A DNA stretch of 24,576 nucleotides from DASUZB01 sp036377075 (GTDB taxonomy: Bacteria; Actinomycetota; CALGFH01): the NCBI GenBank assembly GCA_036377075.1, contig DASUZB010000118.1:1-24576 (forward strand), given 5' to 3'. Under the pieces are notes generated by a model that was not told the DNA's origin, did no database searches, and saw only the letters and a list, made by a program, of their open reading frames with translations. Shown piece after piece: positions 1-7,941 of this stretch (positions are counted from its first letter, which is position 1; every line of letters starts with the position of its first letter). The position numbers and the translations under genes are program-made.

Positions 1-64
1 GCCCAGAGGTGACGGGGCCGTCGGGTGCTGGCAGCGGCGTCGCGCCGTGGTGAAGAATGGCCGC

Positions 65-93
65 GCCTGCCCGTGGGTCGGGTCCGGGCAGGC
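65..93 (+). promoter_or_regulatory. Leader hairpin upstream of gap
   Basis: GCCTGCCC at 65-72 pairs perfectly with GGGCAGGC at 86-93 around a 13-nt loop, ending 26 nt before the gap start codon. No U-run follows, so it is more likely a 5' leader or mRNA-stability structure than an intrinsic terminator. Bases 1-64 show no clear gene. An in-frame TGA at 10-12 could be the end of an upstream gene cut by the window edge, but this cannot be supported. Confidence 0.4.
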
Positions 94-119
94 CACCGAG
101 CACGAACGAGGAGGACTTG

Positions 120-1145
<1,026 letters not shown>

Positions 1146-1161
1146 CCCGCCGCGACGTCCA

Positions 1162-1186
1162 GCGCCCCGGCCCAGCGCCGGGGCGC
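1162..1186 (+). promoter_or_regulatory. Strong hairpin in the gap-pgk spacer
   Basis: GCGCCCCGG (1162-1170) and CCGGGGCGC (1178-1186) form a perfect 9-bp GC stem with a 7-nt loop, ending just before the pgk ribosome binding site (GAGGAGGAGG, about 1194-1203). There is no U-tract, so full termination is unlikely. It could be an mRNA processing or stability element that sets different gap and pgk levels; that role is inference. Confidence 0.5.
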
Positions 1187-1206
1187 CCGGTTGAGGAGGA
1201 GGCGCA

Positions 1207-2391
1207 GTGGAGCTCCGCACCGTCGACCAGGCCGACGTCCACGGCAGGCGGGTCCTCGTCCGCAACGACTTCAACGTCCCCCTCGACGAGCACGGCCAGG
1301 TCACCGACGACCTGCGCGTGCGCGCCGCGGTCCCGACCCTGCGCCGGCTGCTCGACGCGGGCGCCAGGGTGATCTGCTGCTCCCACCTCGGCCGTCCCAA
1401 GGGCAAGCGGGACGAGCGCTTCTCGCTCGCGCCGGTGGTACCGGTGCTCGCCCGCCAACTCGGCCGCGAGGTCCGCTTCGTCGACGACGTGGCCGGCGAC
1501 CAGGCCAGGGCCGCCGCCCAGGAGCTGGCCGACGGCGAGGTGCTGCTGCTGCAGAACCTGCGCTTCGAGCCGGGGGAGACGGCCAACGACCCCGGGTTCG
1601 CCGAGCGGCTCGCTGCCCTCGCCGAGCTGTACGTGGACGACGCCTTCGGCGCCGCCCACCGCGCCCACGCCTCGGTCGTCGGCGTCGCCGAGCGCCTGCC
1701 CGCCTACGCCGGCCTGCTGCTCGCCGGCGAGGTCCGCGAGCTGAGCCGGCTGCTCGAGCAGCCTGAGCGGCCGTTCGTGGCGGTGCTCGGCGGCAACAAG
1801 GTCTCCGACAAGCTGGCCGTGCTCGACAACCTGCTCGGCCGGGTCGACGCCCTGGCCATCGGCGGCGGCATGTGCTTCACCTTCCTGGCCGCGCAGGGCC
1901 TCGGGGTGGGCGACTCGCTGTTCGAGCCCGACCTCCTCGACGCCGTCCGCGAGCTCGCCGCCAGGGCCGAGCGGGACGGCAAGCGCCTGCTGCTGCCGAG
2001 CGACGTGGTGGTCGCCGACGCCTTCGCCGAGGACGCCAACCACCGCACCGTGCCCGCCGACGGCATCGAGCCGGGCTGGCGCGGCCTCGACATCGGCCCG
2101 AAGAGCGCCCAGGCCTACGCCGACGAGGTCGCCGGTGCCCGCACCGTGTTCTGGAACGGGCCCATGGGCGTGTTCGAGTGGGCGCCGTTCGCGGCCGGCA
2201 CCCGCCGGGTCGCCGAGGCGGTCGCCGCCAGCGGCGCCTACACCGTCGTCGGCGGCGGCGACTCGGCCGCGGCAGTGGCCGAGCTGGGCCTCGCCGACCG
2301 GATCGACCACCTGTCCACCGGCGGCGGCGCCAGCCTGGAGCTGCTCGAGGGCAAGACCCTGCCCGGCGTCGCCGCCATCCCGAGCGCCTAG
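1207..2391 (+). CDS. pgk: Phosphoglycerate kinase
   Basis: This enzyme transfers phosphate from 1,3-bisphosphoglycerate to ADP, the first ATP-yielding step of lower glycolysis. The 394-residue length is typical of bacterial PGK. The family signature RVLVRNDFNVP is at residues 15-25, and the substrate-site stretch SHLGRPKGK begins near residue 59. The phosphate-binding and hinge region FWNGPMGVFEW, the GGGDSAAAV loop and the C-terminal LSTGGGASLELLEG motif are intact. The GTG start at 1207 is supported by a purine-rich GAGGAGGAGG site immediately upstream and by the conserved N-terminus. It lies 61 bp after gap, with a stable hairpin in the spacer, and is followed by tpiA, so the three genes probably share a transcript. 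Confidence 0.96.
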   Translation: MELRTVDQADVHGRRVLVRNDFNVPLDEHGQVTDDLRVRAAVPTLRRLLDAGARVICCSHLGRPKGKRDERFSLAPVVPVLARQLGREVRFVDDVAGDQARAAAQELADGEVLLLQNLRFEPGETANDPGFAERLAALAELYVDDAFGAAHRAHASVVGVAERLPAYAGLLLAGEVRELSRLLEQPERPFVAVLGGNKVSDKLAVLDNLLGRVDALAIGGGMCFTFLAAQGLGVGDSLFEPDLLDAVRELAARAERDGKRLLLPSDVVVADAFAEDANHRTVPADGIEPGWRGLDIGPKSAQAYADEVAGARTVFWNGPMGVFEWAPFAAGTRRVAEAVAASGAYTVVGGGDSAAAVAELGLADRIDHLSTGGGASLELLEGKTLPGVAAIPSA

Positions 2392-2426
2392 GGAGGTGGG
2401 CCGTAGCCGCGCGCTGGATGGACTTC

Positions 2427-2471
2427 AGGAGCGACGAGGGAGCCCCTGGGCGACCGAGGAGCGACGAGGGA
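2427..2471 (+). repeat. Two 15-bp direct repeats, 30-bp period, upstream of tpiA
   Basis: AGGAGCGACGAGGGA occurs at 2427-2441 and again, identically, at 2457-2471, with start points exactly 30 bp apart, in the 136-bp pgk-tpiA spacer. The repeats are purine-rich on the plus strand and look like tandem Shine-Dalgarno or protein-binding tracts. The real tpiA ribosome binding site (AAAGGAG, 2514-2520) lies downstream. The function is unknown. Confidence 0.6.
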
Positions 2472-2527
2472 AGCCAGCGCATGGAGCGGCGCAGGCCCAC
2501 CGACCGTTTGAGCAAAGGAGCCGCCCG

Positions 2528-3313
2528 ATGCCCCGCCGCCCCCTGATCGCCGGCAACTGGAAGATGCACAAGAACCACCTCGAGGCGATCCAGCTCACCC
2601 AGAAGACCGCCTGGGCGCTGGCCAAGGAGGACACCGACGCCGTCGACGTGGTCGTCTGCCCGCCGTTCATCGACCTGCGTTCGGTGCAGACCCTGATCGA
2701 GAGCGACCACCTGCCGCTCGGCTTCGGCGCGCAGAACTGCCACCCCGAACCGCAGGGCGCCTACACCGGCGAGGTGTCCGCGCCGATGCTCGCCAAGCTC
2801 GGCTGCTCCTACGTGATCGTCGGCCACTCCGAGCGGCGCCAGTACTTCGCCGAAACCGACGAGCTGGTCAACCGCAAGGCCAAGGCGGTGCTCGCGGCCG
2901 GGATGCAGCCGATCGTCTGCGTCGGCGAGACCCTGGAGCAGCGCGAGGCCGGCGCGACCGCGGCGGTGGTCGGCGGCCAGGTGCGCGGCTCCCTCGCCGG
3001 CCTGTCGGCCGACCAGGTCGCCGGCCTGGTGGTCGCGTACGAGCCCGTGTGGGCGATCGGCACCGGCCGGGCCGCCACCGCCGCCGACGCCCAGGAGACC
3101 ATCGCCCTGGTGCGCGCGACGGTCGGGGAGCTGGCCGGCGCCGGCCCCGCCGAGGCCGTGCGGATCCAGTACGGCGGCAGCGTCAAGGCCGGCAACGCCG
3201 AGGAGCTGATGGCCCAGCCCGACGTCGACGGCGCCCTGGTCGGCGGCGCCAGCCTCGACGCCGACGAGTTCGCCGCGATCGTCAAGGCCGCCGCCAAGCA
3301 CGCCGGCCGCTGA
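2528..3313 (+). CDS. tpiA: Triosephosphate isomerase
   Basis: This enzyme interconverts dihydroxyacetone phosphate and glyceraldehyde 3-phosphate and feeds the gap-pgk steps encoded just upstream. The 261-residue protein has all key elements. The N-terminal GNWKM motif carries Asn10 and Lys12, IVGHSERR holds the electrophilic His100, and AYEPVWAIGTG holds the catalytic base Glu172 and flexible loop 6. The YGGSVKAGNA segment binds phosphate. The ATG at 2528 follows AAAGGAG with 7 bases of spacing and gives the conserved N-terminus; longer upstream extensions would run through the repeat-bearing spacer. It is the third gene of the gap-pgk-tpiA operon. Confidence 0.96.
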   Translation: MPRRPLIAGNWKMHKNHLEAIQLTQKTAWALAKEDTDAVDVVVCPPFIDLRSVQTLIESDHLPLGFGAQNCHPEPQGAYTGEVSAPMLAKLGCSYVIVGHSERRQYFAETDELVNRKAKAVLAAGMQPIVCVGETLEQREAGATAAVVGGQVRGSLAGLSADQVAGLVVAYEPVWAIGTGRAATAADAQETIALVRATVGELAGAGPAEAVRIQYGGSVKAGNAEELMAQPDVDGALVGGASLDADEFAAIVKAAAKHAGR

Positions 3314-3333
3314 CCGCCGCGCAGCGCCCCCGG

Positions 3334-3362
3334 TTGGCCGCAGGCAGCCCGACCGCTACACT
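3334..3362 (+). promoter_or_regulatory. Putative promoter for secG and the solute-binding lipoprotein
   Basis: TTGGCC (3334-3339) and TACACT (3357-3362) are separated by exactly 17 bp, matching the housekeeping sigma layout, in the 115-bp tpiA-secG spacer. A small hairpin (CGCCC/GGGCG, 3377-3391) lies in the presumed leader. If real, it would give secG its own transcription start in addition to read-through from the glycolytic operon. Confidence 0.4.
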
Positions 3363-3428
3363 CCCGGGTGGCTTCGCGCCCTTCGAGGGCGTTCCCAGCA
3401 CCCGCAACGGCAGCAAGGAAGCGCACCC

Positions 3429-3671
3429 ATGATCCCGCTCCTGGTCGTCATCCACGTGATCGCGTCGCTGACGCTGATCCTGTTCATCCTGCTGCACGCC
3501 GGCCGCGGCGGCGGGCTGTCGGACATGTTCGGCGGCGGCATGAGCACCACCCTCGGCGGCTCGACCGTGGTCGAGCGCAACCTCGACCGGCTCACCGTCG
3601 GCGCGGCGACCGTGTTCGGCGCGACCAGCGTCTTCCTCGCCCTCATGCTGGCCCCCAAGACCGGGCAGTAG
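3429..3671 (+). CDS. secG: Preprotein translocase subunit SecG
   Basis: SecG is the small accessory subunit of the SecYEG protein-export channel in the cytoplasmic membrane. The 80-residue protein has the family layout: a first membrane helix at about residues 3-22 (IHVIASLTLILFILLH), a cytoplasmic loop with GRGGGLSDMFGGG and a TTLGGSTVVERNLDRLT stretch, and a second helix at about 56-74. The loop's glycine-rich segment and the conserved glutamate-arginine before helix 2 are typical SecG features. The ATG at 3429 is preceded by a purine-rich AAGGAA. The tpiA-secG order is widely conserved in bacteria and supports the call. A solute-binding protein gene follows after 6 bp. Confidence 0.92.
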   Translation: MIPLLVVIHVIASLTLILFILLHAGRGGGLSDMFGGGMSTTLGGSTVVERNLDRLTVGAATVFGATSVFLALMLAPKTGQ

Positions 3672-3677
3672 CCCGCG

Positions 3678-5297
3678 GTGCGGCCAGGCCGCTCGGCGCT
3701 GGCCCTGCTCGCCGCCGCCTCGCTGCTGGCCGCGTGCACCGGCCACGACGGCCCGCTCGGCCGAGGCGGCGGCCGGGACGAGGGCCCGCCGCCGCGAAAG
3801 GGCGGCACCCTCGCGATCGCCCTGGTCGAGCCGGCCTCGCTCGACCCCGGCAGGGCCGCCACCCCGGAGGAGCTGCTGCTCGCCGCGAACCTGTTCGACG
3901 GGCTCACCGCCCTGGACGGGCAGGGCAACGTGCGGCCGGCCGCCGCCGCCTCCTGGACCGCCGACCCGCACCGGCAGCGCTGGGAGTTCAAGCTGCGCGC
4001 CGGCGCCAGGTTCGCCGACGGCACGCCCGTCCAGGCGGCCGACTTCAAGTTCGCCTGGGAGCGCCTGGTCGACCCGCGCACCGGCCCCCGCTCGCGCGAC
4101 CTGACCGGCCTGCTGGCCGAGGTGAAGGGCTACGACGCGCTGGCGGCGGGCCGGGCGGCCGGCCTCGCCGGGGTGACGGCGCCCGACCCGGCGACCCTGG
4201 TCGTCGAGCTGGCCCAGCCACTGGCCGACTTCCCGGCGGTGGTCGCCCACCCGCGGCTCGCGCCGCTGCCGCGCGCCCTGGTCGCGCGCGACCCCAAGGG
4301 GTTCGCCGCCAGGCCGCCGGGCAACGGCCCCTTCGCCCTCGCCGCCCCTAGGACCCCGGGCAAGCCGCTCGACCTGCTCCGCAACCCGGCCTGGACGGGC
4401 CGCCAGGCCTGGCTCGACAAGGTCCACGTCGACCTCGTGCCCGACCAGCAGACCGCCTGGCTGGAGTTCCAGGACGGCCTGGTGAAGTTCGCCCCTGTCC
4501 CGCTCGACCAGGCCTCGGCGGCCGCTGCCGTCTACGGCAACTCGACCGACGGCAGCACCCGCCCCGGCTTCCTCCAAGGTCCCGAGCTGACCACCTGGTC
4601 GCTCGGCCTCGACGTCCGCGCCAAGCCGTTCAACGATCCGGACGCGCGGCGAGCCGTCTCGCTGGCCCTCAACCGCGCCCTGATCGCCTCGGCCTTCGCC
4701 GGCACGTGGTTCCCCGCCACCGGCGTCGTCACCGACGGCGTGCCCGGCGCCCGCGCGTCCGCCTGCCCGTCCTGCGGCCACGACCCGGTGCAGGCGAAGT
4801 CCCTGGCCGGCCGCGCCGGCCTCGGTCGCTTCACCCTGACCGTCCCCGACGACCAGCTCGACCGCCGCATCGCGGAGCTGGCCGCCAGGGACCTCCACGC
4901 CGCCGGCATCCAGATCCGCCTCGACCCGGTCGCCCCCGGCGCCTACGCCGCCCGCCTGCGCCGCGGTGGCCTGCAAGCCTTCGCGCTCGGCTGGACCGCC
5001 GACTACCCGCGCCAGGACGCCTTCCTGTTCCCGCAGTTCGCCGGCGGCGGCCGCGACAACCTGACCGGCTTCAAGGACCCCGCCGTCGACCACCTGCTCG
5101 CCCAGGCCCGCTCCACCCCGGACGACCCGGCCCGCACCAAGCTCTACCAGCAGGCCGAGGACGCCGTCCTGACCCAGCTCCCGGTGATCCCGGTGCTGTG
5201 GCAGCGCCACGCCGCGGTCCTCGCCCCCGGCCTGCGCGGCTTCGACCTCACCCCCCAGGGCGTGGTCGACCTCGCCGAGGTCAGCCTGACGAATTGA
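3678..5297 (+). CDS. Extracytoplasmic solute-binding lipoprotein, family 5 (peptide/oligopeptide type)
   Basis: The 539-residue precursor has a signal peptide ending in a lipobox (LAAC, Cys20), so it is probably lipid-anchored outside the membrane. The mature part follows the SBP_bac_5 (DppA/OppA) pattern: KGGTLAIALVEPASLDP near residues 41-57, then the FDGLTALDGQGNVRPAAAASW block, then FADGTPVQAADFKFAWERLVDP. A C-terminal domain carries the AFALGWTADYPRQDAFLFPQF motif. The likely ligand is a peptide or related solute, which cannot be fixed by eye. The GTG start at 3678 is only 6 bp after secG and lacks a strong ribosome binding site, suggesting translational coupling. No permease or ATPase partners are encoded in the window, so it is an orphan component. 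An internal CPSC pair near residue 360 is unusual for this family. Confidence 0.88.
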   Translation: MRPGRSALALLAAASLLAACTGHDGPLGRGGGRDEGPPPRKGGTLAIALVEPASLDPGRAATPEELLLAANLFDGLTALDGQGNVRPAAAASWTADPHRQRWEFKLRAGARFADGTPVQAADFKFAWERLVDPRTGPRSRDLTGLLAEVKGYDALAAGRAAGLAGVTAPDPATLVVELAQPLADFPAVVAHPRLAPLPRALVARDPKGFAARPPGNGPFALAAPRTPGKPLDLLRNPAWTGRQAWLDKVHVDLVPDQQTAWLEFQDGLVKFAPVPLDQASAAAAVYGNSTDGSTRPGFLQGPELTTWSLGLDVRAKPFNDPDARRAVSLALNRALIASAFAGTWFPATGVVTDGVPGARASACPSCGHDPVQAKSLAGRAGLGRFTLTVPDDQLDRRIAELAARDLHAAGIQIRLDPVAPGAYAARLRRGGLQAFALGWTADYPRQDAFLFPQFAGGGRDNLTGFKDPAVDHLLAQARSTPDDPARTKLYQQAEDAVLTQLPVIPVLWQRHAAVLAPGLRGFDLTPQGVVDLAEVSLTN

Positions 5298-5321
5298 GGG
5301 AGGGCGCCCGACTTCCCCTTT

Positions 5322-5329
5322 GCTACAAT
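5322..5329 (+). promoter_or_regulatory. Extended -10 promoter of the tRNA-Leu gene
   Basis: TGCTACAAT (5321-5329) is an extended -10 element (TGn + TACAAT) 25 bp upstream of the first tRNA base. No convincing -35 box lies at 17 bp, which is common for extended -10 promoters. It lies after the solute-binding protein stop at 5297. Confidence 0.45.
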
Positions 5330-5354
5330 CCGGCAGCACCCAGCGGTGCGCCAC

Positions 5355-5439
5355 GTCGGAGTGGCGGAATAGGCAGACGCGCTAGGTTGAGGGCCTAGTG
5401 CCCGAATAGGGCGTGGGGGTTCAAGTCCCCCCTCCGACA
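5355..5439 (+). tRNA. tRNA-Leu, anticodon GAG
   Basis: The sequence folds into a full class II tRNA of 85 nt. Acceptor GTCGGAG (5355-5361) pairs with CTCCGAC (5432-5438), followed by discriminator A. The D-arm is TGGCGGAATAGGC. The anticodon stem CTAGG/CCTAG encloses the loop TTGAGGG, placing GAG at the anticodon, which reads CUC and CUU. The long variable arm is GCCC-GAATA-GGGC, and the T-arm has stem GGGGG/CCCCC around TTCAAGT. The long variable arm and D-arm sequence are typical of leucine tRNAs. The terminal CCA is not fully encoded (ACCG follows). Confidence 0.96.
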
Positions 5440-5584
5440 CCGAACAGGTGTTTGGTGCCGAGTTCGGCGGCCTCTGATTCTTGCTACGGAGCGGGACGCT
5501 CGGCCCGTGTCAAGGGACTCCGCCAGTCAAGGTTGCCTTGGTCGCGGAGGACGAGGCCGCGATCGCCGGTGAAAGGGTCGCAGG
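5440..5584. other. Intergenic spacer after tRNA-Leu
   Basis: There is no gene in these 145 bp. A weak inverted repeat (GCCGA/TCGGC, 5457-5468) follows the tRNA without a U-run. GTCAAGG appears twice, at about 5508 and 5527. No firm promoter for the downstream SnoaL-like gene is visible. Confidence 0.5.
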
Positions 5585-5998
5585 ATGGACCGTGCTGGGG
5601 TGCAGGCGTGGGTTGCGCTGTACGAGCGGGCGTGGCGAACGCCCGGCACCGAGCTGCTGGCCGAGCTGTTCGCGCCCGAGGCGACCTACCAGACCGCGCC
5701 CTTTGAGGAGCCCTTCCACGGGCTGCCCGCCATCGCCGCCATGTGGGAGGCCGAACGCGAGGGACCCGGGGAGGTCTTTGCCATGGATGGCGAGGTCGTG
5801 GCGGTCGAGGGTGCCATTGGCGTGGTGCGGCTCGAGGTCCGCTACGGCGACCCGGTGCGCCAGACCTACCGGGACCTGTGGGTGGTCCGGTTCGATGTGC
5901 AAGGCCGGTGCCTGGCCTTCGAGGAGTGGCCGTTTTGGCCGCCGGGCGCCAGGGGTGGCTGGATCGAAGGTCCGCGAGCTGGCCCGTCGTCCCCGTAG
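5585..5998 (+). CDS. SnoaL-like / NTF2-fold protein
   Basis: This 137-residue protein has the small alpha+beta cone of the NTF2/SnoaL superfamily. An N-terminal helix pair (VQAWVALYERAWRTPGTELLAELFAPEATYQ) is followed by a strand with the loop PFHGLPAIAAMWEAE, then four antiparallel strands. These include VAVEGAIGVVRLEVRYG and LWVVRFDVQGRCLAFEEWPFWP. The pattern of the Asp/Glu-Ala-Thr-Tyr segment and the closing Glu-Trp-Pro-Phe-Trp strand fits the family. Members include small hydrolases, cyclases and non-enzymatic binders, so no reaction can be assigned. The start ATG has only a weak upstream purine run. It faces the minus-strand membrane protein gene across a 37-bp convergent gap. Confidence 0.7.
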   Translation: MDRAGVQAWVALYERAWRTPGTELLAELFAPEATYQTAPFEEPFHGLPAIAAMWEAEREGPGEVFAMDGEVVAVEGAIGVVRLEVRYGDPVRQTYRDLWVVRFDVQGRCLAFEEWPFWPPGARGGWIEGPRAGPSSP

Positions 5999-6035
5999 GT
6001 TCTGTGGCAAGGCCAAAGGAGCAGGTCGCGCACGA

Positions 6036-6569
6036 TCACGGTTCACCGTGTCTGGCAATGGGAGCCTGCCTCTCTCCCCTGGTGGTGGAGCGGTTGCGGT
6101 CGAGCAGTCGCATGAAGATCAGAAGGCTGCTCACCAGCAACGCTGGCACGTAGATGGTCACGATCACCCAGTTCACGCCAAGCACGTACGTGAACACGCT
6201 GAAGCGCATCGATTGGATGATCGCGTTCACCGTGTCGAGCATGCCGACGGTGACGCACAGCCAGACGAATGCGACGGCGCGGGGGAGGCGGGCGCGAAGG
6301 GCGACCAACGCCAGCAGGGCGAGGACTGCCGTTGTCAGGTCGCCATATCCGATCATCGTCCGGAATTCCGACGGCACGCCGGGGCCGACCGCGCCCGGAG
6401 CGAGGATCGTCCCGCCGACGATGCGAAATGCATGGACCCACAGTAGTGGCGCCAGGGCCAACTCCCGTGGCAGTCCGGACAAGCGTGGCGCTACGTACCA
6501 GAATGCGATGAGCGAATACACCACCAAGCTCAACGTGAACTGAATCCCGAAGAGCACGATCGGCTCCAT
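6036..6569 (-). CDS. Five-helix integral membrane protein of unknown function
   Basis: I do not recognise the family with confidence. The 177-residue protein has five hydrophobic segments at about residues 5-27, 38-56, 76-93, 98-118 and 128-155, a short charged tail (LLDRNRSTTRGERQ), and no signal peptide or cysteine motif. The start is well defined: AGGAGG lies about 7 bases before the ATG at 6569. It follows the NmrA-like gene by 62 bp on the same strand, so it could be the last gene of the arsR operon, but a 10-bp palindrome in that gap may give it separate control. Its codons use more A/T in third position than the neighbours, hinting at a different origin. Confidence 0.7.
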   Translation of the reverse strand: MEPIVLFGIQFTLSLVVYSLIAFWYVAPRLSGLPRELALAPLLWVHAFRIVGGTILAPGAVGPGVPSEFRTMIGYGDLTTAVLALLALVALRARLPRAVAFVWLCVTVGMLDTVNAIIQSMRFSVFTYVLGVNWVIVTIYVPALLVSSLLIFMRLLDRNRSTTRGERQAPIARHGEP

Positions 6570-6600
6570 CGTCCGTCCTCCTGGGTCACCAGAGAATCGA

Positions 6601-6610
6601 GTTCGCGAAC
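6601..6610. promoter_or_regulatory. 10-bp perfect palindrome before the membrane protein gene
   Basis: GTTCGCGAAC reads the same on both strands and lies in the 62-bp gap between the NmrA-like stop and the membrane protein start. Its place suggests an operator, but a 10-bp palindrome is weak evidence on its own. Confidence 0.25.
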
Positions 6611-6631
6611 GTGCCAGTCCGCGGTGGGACG

Positions 6632-7513
6632 TCAGACTTGCGGTGCCGGCTGCTCGCCGCGGAAGACGGCGGCGTGCCGCATGGCGAACTGCTCGAAGCT
6701 GGTCGCCGGCCGCCCGAGGATCGTCTGGACGACGGGTGAGACCTGCGCCTCCTTGCCCTTGCGCCGCTCGGCGAACAGCTCGGCCAGCGCCTCGGCGGTG
6801 AACGGGGGCACGCCGGCCGCAAGCTGGGCGCTGGTTGCTTGCTCGGGAGCGACGTTGACGTACTGGATCGTCTTGCCGGTGGCGGTTGAGAGCTTGTCGG
6901 CGACCTCGGCCATGCTGAGCGCCTCGGGGCCGGTGAGGGGGTAGACGGCCCCCTCGTGCCCCGTGCCGGTGAGGATGGTGGCGGCGACCTCGGCGATGTC
7001 GCCGACGTCGATCGACGCGATCCTGGCGTCCTCCATGGGCAGCAGCAGCCTCCCGGTGGCGACGATCGACGGCACCTGCCGGAAGTACGCGTGCATGAAC
7101 TCGCCGGCGCGCAGGTGCGTGAACGCCATCCCCGAGGACTCCAGCCGGCGCTCGACCTCGCCGTGCATCCGGGCGTACCGGAAGGGGGAGTGGAGGTCCG
7201 GAATGATGCCGGAGAGCTTGACGACGTGCCCGACGCCCGCCTTCGCGGCGGCGTCGATGAAGTTCGACTGGACGTCGAGCATCGCGCGGTCCGCGGAGGA
7301 GATCAGCATGGCGCGGTCCACGCCGCGCAGCGCCTGGGTGAGCGTCGCGGGACGCGCCATGTCACCTTCCACGACCTCGACCCCCGGCAGGGTGGATAGC
7401 CCTTCGGCCCGGCTGGGGCTGCGCACCAGGGCGCGCACGGGGACGCCCGCTGCCGACAGTCGGCGGACCAGCGCGCCGCCGTTCAGCCCGGTGGCACCGG
7501 TCACGAGGATCAT
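6632..7513 (-). CDS. NmrA-like atypical SDR, NAD(P)-binding oxidoreductase
   Basis: The 293-residue protein starts with a Rossmann nucleotide-binding motif (VTGATGLNGG, GATGxxG at residues 6-12), followed by ALVRSPSRAEGL, which normally discriminates NADP. Then come VVEGDMARPATLTQALRGVD and the KAGVGHVVKLSGI strand. This is the layout of the NmrA / atypical-SDR group (quinone reductase QOR2-like and redox-sensing members). The classical SDR YxxxK catalytic pair is not obvious, as expected in this group. The start ATG at 7513 overlaps the upstream SnoaL-like stop by ATGA, so translation is coupled. The substrate is unknown; a redox or xenobiotic-related role under ArsR control is inference. 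Confidence 0.82.
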   Translation of the reverse strand: MILVTGATGLNGGALVRRLSAAGVPVRALVRSPSRAEGLSTLPGVEVVEGDMARPATLTQALRGVDRAMLISSADRAMLDVQSNFIDAAAKAGVGHVVKLSGIIPDLHSPFRYARMHGEVERRLESSGMAFTHLRAGEFMHAYFRQVPSIVATGRLLLPMEDARIASIDVGDIAEVAATILTGTGHEGAVYPLTGPEALSMAEVADKLSTATGKTIQYVNVAPEQATSAQLAAGVPPFTAEALAELFAERRKGKEAQVSPVVQTILGRPATSFEQFAMRHAAVFRGEQPAPQV

Positions 7514-7941
7514 CGTCGGCCGGCCACGCCGAGCTGGCGCATCATCGACGCCATGTCGACCAGGCCCCAGTGTTCGGCGATCAACCCATCGTCGGTGAAG
7601 CGGCAGAAGTCGGTGTTGCTGATCGTGAACGACTTCCCCGTCGGCGGGATCCCCATGAACTCGCCGCGGTGGGTACCCTCCACGCTGGTGAACGCGCCGA
7701 CCATGTCACCCTCGGCGACCATGAGGTCGGTGGTGAACCGCAGGTCCGGGAAGGCCCCGATGAGCATGCGGAACAGTTTCTTGAACCCCTCGCGGTCGCG
7801 GGTGAACTCGGGCGGGAACGTCGGGTCGTGGTCGGGTCGGTCAGGGGTGATCAGCTGGTCGGCCGCGTCGACGTCGTGCCCGTTCATGACCTCGTCGTAG
7901 AGGCGCTGCAGGTTGGCCTTGTTGCGCTCGGCACCGGTCAT
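7510..7941 (-). CDS. SnoaL-like polyketide cyclase / ester cyclase family protein
   Basis: This 143-residue protein has typical SnoaL/ester-cyclase features: an N-terminal helix (NLQRLYDEVMNGHDVDAADQLI), the acidic segment DRPDHDPTFPPEF, and the helix FKKLFRMLIGAFPDLRFTTDLMVAEGDMV. The core strand THRGEFMGIPPTGKSFTI and the closing CRFTDDGLIAEHWGLVDMASMMRQLG follow. The GIPPTGK and EHWGLVD motifs are highly typical of the family. The ATG at 7941 has a strong GGAGGT site just upstream and overlaps the preceding gene's stop (ATGA), so I reject a longer form starting near 8052. It lies between the SRPBCC gene and the NmrA-like gene in a tightly coupled operon. The actual substrate cannot be deduced. 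Confidence 0.85.
   Translation of the reverse strand: MTGAERNKANLQRLYDEVMNGHDVDAADQLITPDRPDHDPTFPPEFTRDREGFKKLFRMLIGAFPDLRFTTDLMVAEGDMVGAFTSVEGTHRGEFMGIPPTGKSFTISNTDFCRFTDDGLIAEHWGLVDMASMMRQLGVAGRR

Noticed and set aside
3282..5354. 690-residue minus-strand frame opposite secG and the solute-binding gene
   Set aside because: It is a shadow of well-supported plus-strand genes and contains no domain motifs.
5457..5468. Possible terminator after tRNA-Leu (GCCGA/TCGGC)
   Set aside because: The loop would be only two bases and no T-run follows, so the structure is too weak to call.
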